A model generated the notes under the pieces. The model worked only from the letters and a program-made list of their open reading frames with translations. It was not told where the DNA came from and did not search any database. A program made the position numbers and the translations under genes. DNA of 64,000 nucleotides, from NCBI GenBank assembly GCA_948474755.1, contig CAOLHI010000397.1:310001-374000 (forward strand), in the 5' to 3' direction. Shown here piece by piece: positions 30,740 through 42,420 of this stretch (position 1 is its first letter; every line of letters begins with the position of its first letter). Source of the DNA: Ctenosaura bakeri. Taxonomy: Eukaryota; Chordata; Lepidosauria; Squamata; Iguanidae.

Positions 30740-31560
30740 CTGAAGCGCTCTCTACCCCTGACGCCCTTCCTTCCAAAACTGCGTTTGTGGGAGGAAAGGA
30801 AAAGCCTCAGTCGTGAGAACCTCCAGAAATGAAGGGAGAAAGAAAGAGAAAAAGGGACCGCGGCCGCCCCTTCTCCGGTGTTTCTTTAATTCGCGCGGCC
30901 CAAACGAGGACGCGGGAGGGCGCGCTCCCGCTCGCCGCCCTCCCTTCCCAGCCTCGTGCCCGCGCGCAGCCGTGGCGGCGGCGGCGGCTTGGCAACGTCT
31001 CCTGGCTGCCAAAGCCGGGGCGTCTGGAGCGGGGCACGCGCTGTCAGCTGGTGAGCGGAGGGGCCATTCAGGCCGCCCCTCAGGGAGCCGCGGCGGGCGC
31101 ATTGAACGCCCTCCCCATCATCCTCTCCCCATCATCCCCTGCCCCCGCGGCCCAGCGGAGCACAACAGCCAGCATTAGTCAAGCCCTCCAGGAGCCCTTC
31201 GCGGCAGCCGGGCCGAAGCGGTGCCTCCCAGGAACCGGCAGCACGCGAGGGCACCGCTGGGGCGCAGGGCGGGGGAGAGGGCGGGCGGCCGGGCGGGCAA
31301 AACAAAGAAGAGAGAAGAAAAGCCGCGCCCGCGCGCCGCGAAGGGACCTCGGTGGCGCCTTTTTAATGCTGTCCCTCTCTAGAAGGGAAAGGGAAAGGAA
31401 GGCACCCGCGCACGACGAGCAGCGCCTCGCGGTCTGCGCCTCAGCACCTCCTCTGGCGCGCGCGCCTCTGGCACCGCGGTGCGCATTACGCGTCCGGCGC
31501 GAGAAGGCTTCCTCCCCTCTGGACTGAACCGCTTCGATGGGATGGGGATGTGTGGGGTGA
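30740..31560. promoter_or_regulatory. GC-rich CpG island, possible unannotated promoter
   Basis: Over 700 bp of dense CpG with GGCGGCGGCGG and CGCGCGCGCC runs, bounded by AT-rich DNA. No terminal inverted repeat is visible, so unlike 49979-50417 it does not look like a transposon. Long frames on + are compositional; none resembles a known protein. It could be a promoter for a non-coding RNA or a distal regulatory island. Confidence 0.35.
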
Positions 31561-31853
31561 CCTCTCCGTCTCTCGGTTCGTCTTTTTTATTGGACTCCCT
31601 ACCTGGCGTTAAGCCAGCGTATCAAGACGCTTTCTGCGCTCTGATGTGCTCTTTTGCTTTTGTTGTTCCTGGGCAACATTTAAAAATACTACAATATATT
31701 TCCTGTCACCCCTCTACTCACCAGAGTAGAACATTCCAGAAACTTCTTTCCTTAAAAAGCAACCAGATTCTTTGGAGTGGTTGTGTAGCTTAGTGCTGAA
31801 GGAGTTGCTTAACGGGGACGCTTCTGCAGGAAGAGTTTTCTGGCTCTTTCTTA

Positions 31854-32054
31854 AGCCACTTCTGCACTATACCGTTATAGTGCTATTGTTTCATTTTGAA
31901 CATTTTATGGAATCCTGGGGCTTGCAGTTTAGGGAGGGGCGTTTAGAATTCTCAGCCAGAGAGCTCTTTGGCCTCAGGAAGGGACAAACCCCAGAATTCC
32001 ACAGGATGTTGAAAATGGAATAATAGCACTATAACAGTGTAGTGTGGAAATGGC
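31854..32054. mobile_element. Foldback element, long asymmetric form
   Basis: Arms GCCACTTCTGCACTATACCG and the inverse of GTGTAGTGTGGAAATGGC, with the asymmetric centre GTTTAGAATTCTCAGCCAGA then GAGCTCTTTGGCCTCAGG. Arms diverged. Confidence 0.88.
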
Positions 32055-32179
32055 ACTAGATTACTTCACAACATGCCTACTGTTGCTTATGCATTCGAAG
32101 GTACAACTGTAAGAATAACATGGCCCGTGCAAGGTGTCTTAAGTGTTTCTTTCAAACTGCGATGCTTCTACAGTGGCAT

Positions 32180-32615
32180 TGTTGTGTGTTGTTGTTATGT
32201 ATCTTCAAGTCAACTCAGACATGCCCAGTCACCCTATTGTAGCGTTTTCTTGGCAAGTTTTATTCACAGGAGGTTGCCACTGCCTTCCTTTGAAGCTGAG
32301 AGACTATGGTAGTTTCCGCACTAGCCTGTTATAGCGCTGTTATTCCACTTTCAACATCCTATGGAATCTTGGGGTTTGCAGTTTAGGGAGGGGCCACTTG
32401 GCTCCTCCCTAAACTGCAAACCTCGGGATTCCATAGGATGTTGAAAGTGGAATAATAGCGCTATAACAGGCTAGTGCGGAAATACCCTATGACTTGCCCA
32501 AGATGACTCATAGGGTTTCCAGGCCAAGCAGGGATTTGAATTATGGTCTCCCAGAGTTCTTCCAATAGCAAACCACTGCACTGCGTTGGCTCACTGGCAC
32601 TACTGTACCTGATGG
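32180..32615 (-). mobile_element. tRNA-derived SINE split by a foldback insertion
   Basis: Reverse-oriented SINE: tail TATCTTCAAGTCAACTCAGA, body TTTTCTTGGCAAG and GCCACTGCCTTCCTTTG, ending GAGACTATG. It resumes at CTATGACTTGCCCAAGATGA and GGGATTTGAATTATGGTCTC. The two halves join into the order seen in intact copies, so 32309-32486 was inserted later. Confidence 0.88.
32309..32486. mobile_element. Foldback element with a defined 5-bp target duplication
   Basis: 178-bp palindromic form with termini GTAGTTTCCGC and GCGGAAATACC and a few arm mismatches. CTATG at 32304-32308 is repeated at 32487-32491. Because the host SINE reads through as GACTATGACTTGCCC once one CTATG is removed, the duplication is reliable. 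Confidence 0.95.
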
Positions 32616-32724
32616 TTTTATAAAGGAGGCATGGGCAAAATGCAGCCCACCCAGAGGATGGGCCCTTAACCACCCCTCACAACTCTGTTTATTGTCTTTT
32701 CCTGGCCATAAAAAGATGAATTGC

Positions 32725-32935
32725 ATCTAAGGTTGTTGGTTGTTGTGTTTTTTTCAAGAAATTTCTCATTTATGGTGACCCAAAGGTGTATCTGTCACAG
32801 ATTTTCTTGGCAAGATTTTTTGAGAGGTGGTTTGCCTTTGCCAACCTCAGACTGAGACAGCTGAGTGGGGATTCAAACCTCGTCTCCAGACTCATAGCCC
32901 AGTGCTCAAATCATTACACCACACTGTTTGCCCTC
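32725..32935 (-). mobile_element. tRNA-derived SINE with BovB-like tail
   Basis: Reverse-oriented: TTATGGTGACCCAAAGG, TTTTCTTGGCAAGATTTTTT, GGGGATTCAAACCTCGTCTC (B-box complement), CTCAAATCATTACACCACAC (head). Confidence 0.85.
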
Positions 32936-33577
32936 CCATAGTATTTTAAAGTACTTTTTTTTTCAGAACCAGTTATTCTGACAAAAATCTGGACTGAATT
33001 TTTAAGAGTTCCTCTTCTGCCTTCTGTGTGGTGTTGAAAATATTAACGAGTGATGACTTCCCAGTCATTTGTGCAAATGTCCGGAATTCAATGCTAAACT
33101 AAATTATTTGCATATAGCATGATTTAATCATGCTAATAGGATTAAAGCTCACCATGCCTTGACTGACTTGTGGATTGGTATGGGTGAGTGATAATTATTT
33201 AGCGATCTGTGTGTATGTCTAAAAGGAAGGGAGGTGCTACAGTTTTATTGGCCATTTAATCTGCTGTAGATCAGTGAGTGAGACTGTGCACCAGCCCAGC
33301 TGGCTGGTCTTTCTGTATTCAATAGCATGGGGAGGGGGATTTCTGTTTGAAGTCAAAATTCCTCCTCTGGAGATCATGCTGGGTAATTTAACCTCTTTCC
33401 AAACATACACACAGACAACACAATAGACTTTAAGGGCTACCTCAAGCATGAATATCCTGAAGCCAGCTAATGGTTTAATAGGTCAACCAAACTATTTTTC
33501 CTTCTGAAATAATAATTAGAAAATGCCAGTCACTTCAGTGGTTCAAAATTCTTTTTTTTTAATTGTGAGCGTTTAGA

Positions 33578-33612
<35 letters not shown>

Positions 33613-34998
33613 ACTAACAATGAATTTAGCACAAGCAAGTCTGCACTTAGGACTGGTTTATCTAGTGCTGAAACTGAGTTTTCTGATGGTATATGGTGGA
33701 GAGAAAGTAGGAGATAGAGAATCATAACTTTTCATAGTGTTGTTGTTGTTGTTGTTGTTATTGTTATTAAATTCTGCCTTAAAAAACAAATGAAGAAAAT
33801 CTTTTGGTGAATAATGATTTCTTTAAAAAAATTGAATGCAACTTCAGTATTTAAAAGATGCAGCTAATGTCTCTGAGAACCATAGGTTACTATCTACATT
33901 AGATCTTGTCCACACTGCCTCTTTCAAACACTTCAGTCTTCTGGAAATAACTGAGCACAGTGAGAACAGTGATGGCTCAAAGTATATCCAGCCAGTGACA
34001 GCTAGCGGTATCCACCTCACTGGGCCAATAAATCTGCTCTGGATTTCAAGTCCGTACCTTAAAGGTGCTATCCAAGGTGCTAAACTTATTTTCGGGTACG
34101 GTTTCTTGTCTTGGATACTCCTTTAAAATTCAGCCTAAAATCTGGAAAGGATTCACAACTCACTGCTGTGAAAGTGGTCTATAAATATACCTTCTAGTTG
34201 CAAACATAGCACTTTTTTTTCTGGTAATACCATTGTGTGTTTTCTGGATCTATGACTTAAGAATAATTATGCAGCAATTGATTATTTGGTTACTTTTGTA
34301 CATCAGAATGCAAGGGGAATTTGCTTGATAGAGTTCTCCCTATGCTAAATCAGACATGCATGCACTTATGCATACTGTCCATACTAGCATACCAGACAAA
34401 GGGTTAGGCAAGAGCTTTTCTCCCTAATGCAATAGTTTCTTCAATGGCGAGAAAAACTTAAGTTACAGATGGATTGTTCACACTAGGCAGGATGGATAGA
34501 AGTAAGAAGTATCCCATCTGCACTTGAAGTCATAGAGTTCAAGACTGTATCTATCTTTGTGGTGTTATGCTTCAGGATTCAGTTTGAATCAAATCAGGTA
34601 GAAAATTTTTCCTGTACTTTATTATTTTAAAATTCTCATTCTTTCTGTCACAGGCTTGTACATAGAAAAATGACAGAATTCTAGGTAAGCTGGCTGACCG
34701 CTGCCATGGTAATTTAGTATGTGCAAAGAAAGTTTTAGATTTTGGAACATTCAAATATATGCTTCTCTGCCTACAAGTCAAAGTGGAACTTTTCAAGAAA
34801 AGCTTTCTTAGTTAATTCTGCTGAATATATAAACAGACTCTCAGTTCAGTGATGAAAGTGGGTGGAATATTTCATTTTGCATGTCAGTCATATATTTTGG
34901 TATTCCATCCCTTTTATCATGTCACTTGGAGAAGCATCACATCTATTGATCTTCTTACCTTATATGGTTCATAAATTCTTCAAATGCTGGTGTTTCTA
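32936..34998. other. Unassigned sequence with two microsatellites
   Basis: (CA)n at about 33571-33611 and (TTG)n at about 33738-33768. No gene or repeat family recognised in the rest. Confidence 0.4.
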
Positions 34999-35000
34999 TA

Positions 35001-35512
35001 CAGTCAGGCTTCCATATCCATGAGTTTAACTTTTGCAGGTTTGAAACTTTCTACAACCCCTGCCCCACCCACCTCAAGCTCTTCTTTCCTGGAGGAATCT
35101 TCCTTCTCGGCAACTCCAAGCAGGTCATGCAGCACTTCAAAAGCCACCTCTGTTCCTTCTCTTCCTCCACCAGCTGCTCCCTGGCCAGCAACGGGTGGCT
35201 CACACTCTGATTTCTCAGCACCAGGAGCCCTCTCCTGATGTCCCTCTCCAACACTCAAGGAAAGAGATGAGCAGAGAAAGGAAGTATAAGACCACCATGC
35301 CGACTCACCCCCTTACTCTCTCCCTTCCCTTCCCTGGTTTGGACACCGGGTACCCAGTCTCACTGTCTTATCTTGGCCCCCTTCCCACCCACCCACCCAC
35401 CCAAACCCATACCCACCCACCCCCACACACCCACACACACTGATATTTGCAGTTTTCCCACTTTTGTAGGTGACCTGCACACCTAACTGTACTGAATGTG
35501 GAGGGCCAACTG
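35001..35512. mobile_element. Tigger/pogo-like non-autonomous DNA transposon, copy 2
   Basis: TA then CAGTCAGGCTTCCATATCC on the left, and GAATGTGGAGGGCCAACTG then TA on the right, form inverted ends with a TA duplication as expected for Tc1/mariner-pogo elements. The 512-bp interior has no transposase and holds a CCCA-rich microsatellite (about 35388-35440). Same family as 1126-1715. Confidence 0.8.
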
Positions 35513-35779
35513 TAGTAGCAGCAGCAGCAATATAGCTAATACTATAACTGTATTGACTGAATGGGAAACTCAGTGTAGTTTTTCTGTTGGCTAAAAACTG
35601 TAGAATTCAGTAAAACAAATGACTAAATGGAATGCTCCTGAGTTGGCCTACATACTGTAAGATCAAAGTAGCTGCAGGAACATTCATCTGACTTCCATAT
35701 AGCTTACCCATGCACTAGGGTCACCATGAAGCCTAAGTTAAAGCTGGTGATAACTGAGGAGGGAGCCTTATTTGTGTTG

Positions 35780-36010
35780 GCATTTTGCTGTGGAACAATC
35801 TCCCCAGAGAGACTTATCGGACACCTACTGGTAAGTCTTCAACATTAGGTGAAGACTTAGTCATTTCCCCAGGCTTTTTAACACAGACTTTTATTTTTTT
35901 TAAAAAAGTATTGAATGCTTTTTGTTTATTGTTGCATTATCTGCTGTTTTAATCTAGCCTATATTATATGATGCAGTTTTTAATAGGATGTTCTGTAGAA
36001 CCATCTTGAT
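35780..36010 (+). pseudogene. L2/CR1-clade LINE 3' tail fragment
   Basis: GCTGTGGAACAATCTCCCCA then GAAGACTTAGTCATTTCCCC corresponds to the W-NSLP and K-LKTFLF region of the fragment at 2987, followed by a T-rich UTR. Heavily decayed. Confidence 0.5.
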
Positions 36011-36719
36011 ACTTTTTTTATTTATAGGATAAGCCATGCATTTATTAATAGATAAAAGAGTGCACATGTGTGCACAGATGCACAACATCTTCAGAATCTG
36101 GTTGTTCTGTTTCCTCATTCTATCCTGGACTTAAGTTTGTTAAAACAGGCAGTTTCTGCTCAAAAGCCCAGTCAGATGCCTGTTAACCTGTACTCTACTG
36201 CAATCTTTCAAGACCTTATCTAGGATCAATATTTTTATATTCAGGAGTGAAGAATCAAACTTGTTTCCTGTTTCAAAGGTGGGAGGAGAGCAGCAAGAAG
36301 CAATTAGGTAAGGCATCCTTTGCATATAAACTTGATCATTGTAGGAGGAACAACATATTTGAGCTGGATCTTTGTGGAATGTTGCATTGCCCATGTGATA
36401 GAGCTTTCTGTATTCAGAGATTCTGGGATTTCTTCACAGATGTAGTATTTAGAACCATGAATATTAAAAACTCATAGGCAATTTTAATTATAAAAATGTT
36501 GCAAGGAAGCATCATATGTTCTTGCACAGAGGCAGGGATTGTTGTACCACTGAGGATCATCTCCATAAGATGGACTGGTGTTTAGTACTATGTTAGAGCT
36601 AAGAGGGGTTTTGTCATGCCATCAAACAGAAATTATTTCCAGCAATAATCTGTTGATTCTTATTATATGTAGATCAGCCTTAACACTGTGTGAATGGAAC
36701 TGTATGCCCGTTTATCTGT
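36011..36719. other. Unassigned sequence
   Basis: No gene or family recognised. Confidence 0.4.
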
Positions 36720-37085
36720 TCCACTGCTTTATTTATACTCCACCTTTTCCCCAGCCACAAAGTGGCTTACAAAAGACAGAAGATTACAATAAAAACTCAG
36801 AATGAAAAACATACAGAGATTGTGTTTAAAGCAGTGTCAAACTAACAAATAATATTAAAACCATTTAAAATACTATTTTAAAGCAAAGATTAAAAACAGT
36901 ACAACACAGAAAAAGTCCTTCTCTTGTTAATAGGCTTGCTCTAATAGAAAGGTCTTCGTCTGCTGCTGAAAAGACAGCACAAAAGGAGTCATCCTTCCTT
37001 CCCCAGGGGAAGAGTTCCAAAGTCTAGGAGCAGCCAGAAAGAAAGTCTTCTATCACATTCACAGCAGAAGTTCCTTTGAAGGTGT
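36720..37085 (-). repeat. L2-like LINE/SINE 3' region, reverse orientation
   Basis: TTTATTTATACTCCACCTTT, AAAGTGGCTTACAAAAG, then GGTCTTCGTCTGCTGC and GGAAGAGTTCCAAAGTCTAG resemble in order the inverted tails of L2-type reptile elements. Confidence 0.5.
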
Positions 37086-37124
37086 TGGGAAAGAGAAAAG
37101 TATCGCTTCTGGAGATTTTAGAGC

Positions 37125-37322
37125 ATATTGTAATGGTTTGAGTATTGGGTTAGGACCCCAGGAGACCAGAGTTTGAATCACTGCTCAGCCATGGAGACCA
37201 CTGGATATCCTTGGGCAAGTCACTCTCTGTCAGGCTCTGAGGAAGGCGATAGCAAACCCCTTCTGAACAGGTGTTGGCAAGAAAACCCCGTGGTAGGATC
37301 AGCACATAACAACAACACTTTG
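37125..37322 (+). mobile_element. tRNA-derived SINE with BovB-like tail
   Basis: Head TAATGGTTTGAGTATTGGGT, B-box-like AGTTTGAATCACTGC, body CTTGGGCAAGTCACTCTCTG and GCAAGAAAACCCCGTGG, tail GCACATAACAACAAC. Shorter tail region than the 27367 copy. Confidence 0.85.
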
Positions 37323-38119
37323 CTTTTATTGCTTTCAAAGGAAGGTATAATAATATATTTAGGAAGACTTAAGAAGCTAAATCAGATCAAAGGCATACCT
37401 TATTTCCCACAAGATATACTAAATAAGTGGAAATAGATAGATGGAAAACCTAGAAGGAGGACATAAAATCTGTACCTCTTCCTTTTGTCCCTTAGCAACT
37501 GGTAATGCAGAAATGTGCTGCCTCTGATCTTGGAGACAGCATATCACCATTATGCCTTGCTAGTGATAACCTTGTTCTCCATTAATTTGTTGAATTTTCT
37601 AGATCATTGATTCAGTAGCTCTTGGCCTATTTCCTTCCAAAATTACTCTAAATCAGGGATGAGGATTATGCAGCCCTCCAGATGTCTCTGGAAAGCAACT
37701 TCCACTAGCTCTAGCCAGCATTCTGAGTATTGAGACATGTTGGGAATTGCATTCCAACAACATTTGAAGACCACATGATTCTCCCCACTGGTTTAAGTTC
37801 TATACAGTTGCATGGATTCTAGTGAGCATGACCTTTTGGATTTCACTCATGATCATTATTCTAATATTTTGAGCCTGTGAGAAGGATTTTTTTTTTAAAG
37901 AAAGAATTCAGCCTTTGGTTTTGCTACTGCTGTGTTCATGTGATTAATTTAAATTTTTAGTTTTACACACCCTGCCATAAACGTTTTATTTACATTTTAT
38001 GGCAACTGAACCACATAGCATTTACTCTAATAATAATTCGTTAACAACATGGGGCAGGTGTTCTCAAGGATGTGATGCTTGGACAAGGTGAAAATCTAAA
38101 CTGATTTAGGAATCATCAT

Positions 38120-38160
<41 letters not shown>

Positions 38161-38599
38161 AGGTAGAGCAGAGATAATAAAACTGTTGGGTTTATGCTCA
38201 TTAAGCTACTTGAATTTCTGGTTTGTAGAATCATACCTGGTGGAGCCATAAATGCAAACAGCAACGTATGACTGCTGCATCTGCACAGGAACAAATGTTT
38301 AAAGGCATACAAAATAAGGTTTGCTCATAGACATTTTTCTACATAACAGTTTTGCTTTTATGGTCTTCTGAAACCATGAAGCCAATGTGATAGGTATGAG
38401 CGCTCTCCACGTTATTTCCTAAGATGATCCAAGTGCAACCAGATAAGAATACACAACTTGTTATACATTTTCAGTGCAGTGTAAATATACACTAGCCACA
38501 TTTTGTGGTTGCTGCAATTGCACAACCAGCTTGAACTCACTCATTGCACAATGGTTGATGAGCTTCTCATCCACCAAGTTAAAAGCATGAGGAAGGCCT
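37323..38599. other. Unassigned sequence with a (GA)n tract and a decayed short repeat
   Basis: (GA)n near 38121-38157. About 37655-37800 carries the GCAGCCCTCCAGATGTCTCT type short inverted repeat. No gene recognised. Confidence 0.45.
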
Positions 38600-39003
38600 G
38601 TGTATGTGCTTGTGGAACACTTGACTACACTTGGAAGAAGCTAGGAATGTTTAGCTTGGTGAAGAGAAGACTGAGAGGTGACATGATTGCACTCTTTAAA
38701 TACCTTGAGGGCTGTCAGAGAGAGGAGGGGTCAGGCCTATTCTCTGTTGCCCCAGAAGGTAGGGCCAAGTCTAATGGTTTTAAGTTGCAAGAGAGTAATT
38801 TCAGTTGAACATTAGAAGGAACTTCTTGACAGTAAGAGCAGTTCTGCAATAGAATCAATTGCCTAGAGATGTGATGGGGTCTCAAAAAGAGACTGGACAG
38901 CTATCTCTTGGGAATGCTTTAGTGGGAGATCCTCCATTGATCAGGGAATTGATCTAGATGGTCCTTGAGGCTGCTTCCAACTCCTTGATTCTATGACTCT
39001 ATG
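38600..39003 (+). pseudogene. CR1-type LINE 3' fragment, forward orientation
   Basis: Translation YTWKKLGMFSLVKRRLRGDM then IALFKYLEGCQREEGSGLFS is the CR1 ORF2 C-terminus. Later frames are broken. Ends CTCCTTGATTCTATGACTCT, the CR1 tail. Confidence 0.85.
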
Positions 39004-39308
39004 AGCTATCAGCTGGCAGTCTGTGGAGAGTTTCCAGGAAAGAATGAAGCAGTTGTAGCTAACAGGCACTGATATGGTCCTGGTCCCTGACACATTGGGT
39101 GTGTGTATGAAATTGTTGTTTCCCATATCAGATAGCTTTGGAAGCATTGCCCTAAAGAACTACGGTAGCTAGTCACAATGGGAAACAAGATGCCAAGCTA
39201 CCCAGGCCTTCAGTCTAATCCAGCAGGACTCTTCTAAAGTGAATTTGCAGTGAAACCAGAGTTAAAAAGAAAAATCTGAAAATAGATGGGAAAAAAAAAC
39301 TAAACATC

Positions 39309-39687
39309 ATACCCTCTAACTCTCCTGATTTGGCAGGAACAGTTCCAGTTAATCCTCAGTTGTCCCACTTTTCAACCACTTTTGAGATGTCCCAGTTTTT
39401 TTTTTCTATACCTCTCCCTTTTACCCTTTCTCCTTGGTTTATTTAGTTGCTGCAAATTGAGTTAAAAGTGCAAAAATAGTCTATATTCAACTCAGTAGGT
39501 GGGAGGAGGAGAGGAAAGGAGAAGAGAGAGTGGAATTTTGCCTTTCCCTGGAGGCACAGGCAAAAGCAAAGTGCTGCAACCTCTTCTAGTGTCTTCCTCA
39601 TTAATAAGTTTTGCCATCTTGAAAACACTCTGATGTTATTGGGCCACACATGTCCCGGCATTCATTTGTGAAATGTTGGAAGGGTAT
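39309..39687 (-). mobile_element. Short DNA-transposon-like repeat, ATACCCTCCAAC family, copy 1
   Basis: ATACCCTCTAACTCTCC at the left and AAATGTTGGAAGGGTAT at the right are inverted ends. The same 300-370 bp unit recurs at 41848-42420, 55722-56030 and 60527-60870, with partial copies at 49085-49190 and 60925-61100. No coding capacity. Confidence 0.7.
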
Positions 39688-40680
39688 GAAACAAGCTAGT
39701 CTTCATGATTATTGTTGCAGGATTTTGTTTTGTTTTTCTGTAAAAAGATGAAAATCAAAGATTATTCCATAGTTTTGCTTGCCTTCTATGCCTGCCTGAT
39801 TTTCTGTATATTACATATCCAATAACCTTCCAAATATTTGTGCTTGTGGCTGGAGGGAAAATCAAGGAATCTTCTTTTCTTACTGTTGCTAGGTAAATTA
39901 CATTTAACAAGATGAGCAGTGAAGCCCTAAAGTAGTGTTTGTCATAATCAACACAGTAGCAAATAAAACAATCTTTTTGATTTAGTGGGCCACACCCCTG
40001 TCAGTATATATAATGACCAAACTCTAGAAATATGTGTGTTAGATGTTATAGTTCTTTTCCCTAGCTAGTGTAGCCCTGCTATTTAATCATGGTGCATTAT
40101 CCTCATGACACTTTTCATTCAGAGCAATATTTATTTTGATCTATAATGTACCCCTTCCAAAAGACTGGGTGAATAGCAAAAGCCAAACAAATAGGTATAT
40201 ACGCAATGAAACATAATAAAAATAGTAATAAAACCCTGCTTTTCCTGGTGTAATTCAGAGCAGGAGAAACACCTTCCTCTATTTTCTAAAGGGTTCTAAA
40301 AGTTGTTTCCATTGGATGAATAGGATGCAGATATGACCAAGCAGAAAACAAAATAGGTGGAAACAACAGCATTAAAGAATTAAGTCTGAGTAGAATCTAA
40401 TTTCATCAAGAGCACATAGTGAAGGATTTCCATGTAGGCCATGCAGAAAAAAAACCCAAAATGTCACAGTGGTACAGAGATATGAGGCCAACCAATTAGT
40501 GCAAAATACATTATTACATTAGCTTTTGAAGCTTAGTGGCTTCTTTATTGAGCTAGAATGTTAAACATCATACATGAGAAGAAAAGTGATCATGCCAGAG
40601 TCTCAGGCCTGCTTCAGTTGGTGTTACAAGGTGGTCTTGAGGGAGAGTTAATGCAGGCAGAAGTCACATCTCTTCTTTTG
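39688..40680. other. Unassigned sequence
   Basis: No gene or repeat recognised. Confidence 0.4.
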
Positions 40681-40860
40681 GGCCATTTCCGCACTACGCT
40701 GTTATAGTGCAATTATTCCACTTTCAACATCCTATGGAATCCTGGGGTTTGCAGTTTGGGGAGGGGCCAAGTGGCCCCTCCCCAAACTGCAAACCCCAGA
40801 ATTCCGTAGGATGTTGAAAGTGGAATAATCGCGCTATAACAGCGTAGTGTGGAAATGGCC
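40681..40860. mobile_element. Foldback element, palindromic form, 180 bp
   Basis: Complete GGCCATTTCC...GGAAATGGCC element with about five arm mismatches, mostly CG/TG-type changes. The variants CTACGCTG and GTTTGGGGAGGGG occur in both arms. Centre GGGGCCAAGTGGCCCC. Confidence 0.95.
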
Positions 40861-41847
40861 TTGGTCACGAAAGGACAGATAATAAAATTTTGGTTCCATT
40901 AATAGTAACAGACCAATTTATCTGAGATCTAGGCCATTTTTGTCACCAGTGATCAAGAACTTCCATCTTTGTAACTAAGAATTAGCGGTGGCTCGGTTTG
41001 CTTTTTCCTCATCTCTTCCAATACTTTTTTTGTTTTTGTTTTTGATAGTAAGCCCAAGGGAAAGGGCTGTCATATTACTGATCTTTGTAAGTCATTCTAT
41101 TTTACCTGAAGAGCTGGATGAAAATAATTGAAATAAGCACATTTGTGAAATTAGGAAATACATTTCTAGGTGATTGGCATTAGTATGTTAGATTTTTGCT
41201 CAGAGTTTTTGAGCTAAACAGTGGTTGGTTGATATTTCACCAAATCCATTGTTGGGATCTTTACCAAGTTCACTTTCAAATTACAGTTACCGTACAAGAG
41301 GATAATAAATGGGAAACACACGACAGGGTGTGTGCTTTACTGCTCGAACAACACGCCTTGGTTGTTAAGCATGAGGCTTAAAGCCAAGTCCTGTTAAAGC
41401 AATATAAAACACATCCTGTAGCAAGTCACTTGTACTATAAAATGACTTTTTATGGCTGTTGTAAAATGTGTACACTGTCCTTTGACAAGTTGAATTTTTT
41501 TTACAGTATATGTGTGTATATGAAAAATTTAAAAATAAAATATTTTAGCTTCTGCTGAAAGCTTGGTAAACTTGATGCCATGTAATTGGCTTTGTACATT
41601 AAGCCCTCCTTTTAAGATTATCAGGGCTTGTCTTGCCGTTATGTAAAGTGGGGCAAGTGTCTGAGATGGAGACAGTGAAGACAGCAATTCCTTGGCTGTT
41701 CTCCTCTATTGAAGGATAGAGCTTGGTATGCCACATAGCCTGTGTCCTCTACACTAGCCTGCTGTCCACAGGTGCGGTGGAAGACAATGCCTTAGTACTG
41801 AAGTGAAATTCAGGGTTTAGACTGGTTCACTTCTCTGTGAGGAATGA
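40861..41847. other. Unassigned sequence
   Basis: No gene or repeat recognised. A T-rich run near 41037 and an AT-rich stretch near 41490-41550. Confidence 0.4.
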
Positions 41848-42420
41848 CATATTCTCCAATATTTCACAAATGAAAACTGAGGGCCTTTCCACACTATACT
41901 GATATAGTGCTATGATTCCACTTTCAACATCCTGTGGAATTCTGAGGTTAGTAGTTTACTGAGGCCAAAGAGCTCATTGGCTGAGAATTCTAAATGCCCC
42001 ACCCTAAACTGCAAACCCCAGGATTCCATAGGATGTTCAAAGTGGAATGATAGCACTATAACAGTGTGGTGCAGAAAGGCCCTGAGACATGTATGGCCAA
42101 GCAACATCAGAATATGGTCAAGATGGCAAAAGTTATTATTAAGGAAGAGAACAAAAGCTATGAGGGGCTGCCGCAGTTTGCTTTTGCCTGAATCAACAGA
42201 GAAAGGCCAGAATCCACTCCTTCCTCTCCTCGCCCCCTGCTGAGTTGATGTAGACTAATTTGCACTTTAAACTCTATTTGCAGCAACTAAAGTAAGCTGA
42301 GGACAAAGGGGGAAAGTGGGAGGAGGAGAGAGAAACGGGGATATTGAAAAAGTGGACAGCAAAGGCTTAGTAGACACTAACTCTGTCAAATTGGGACAGT
42401 TGGAAGGTAGGGAATGGGTG
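41848..42420 (+). mobile_element. ATACCCTCCAAC-family repeat, copy 2, split by a foldback insertion
   Basis: CTCCAATATTTCACAAATGA then AAACTGAG, interrupted by 41882-42081, and resuming CTGAGACATGTATGGCCAAG. The intact copy at 55722 reads AAAACTGGGACATGTGTGGC through this point, so the host sequence and insertion order are clear. Right end GGGACAGTTGGAAGG. Confidence 0.8.
41882..42081. mobile_element. Foldback element, long form, with 5-bp target duplication CTGAG
   Basis: 200-bp asymmetric form. CTGAG at 41877-41881 is repeated at 42082-42086, and the uninterrupted host repeat carries a single such site. Inner order: GTAGTTTACTGAGGCC, AAAGAGCTCATTGGCTGAGA, then CTAAATGCCCC and ACCCTAAACTGC. 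Confidence 0.95.

Noticed and set aside
30829..31527. 232-codon frame in the CpG island
   Set aside because: Composition-driven. Overlapping long frames occur in other phases and no domain is recognised.
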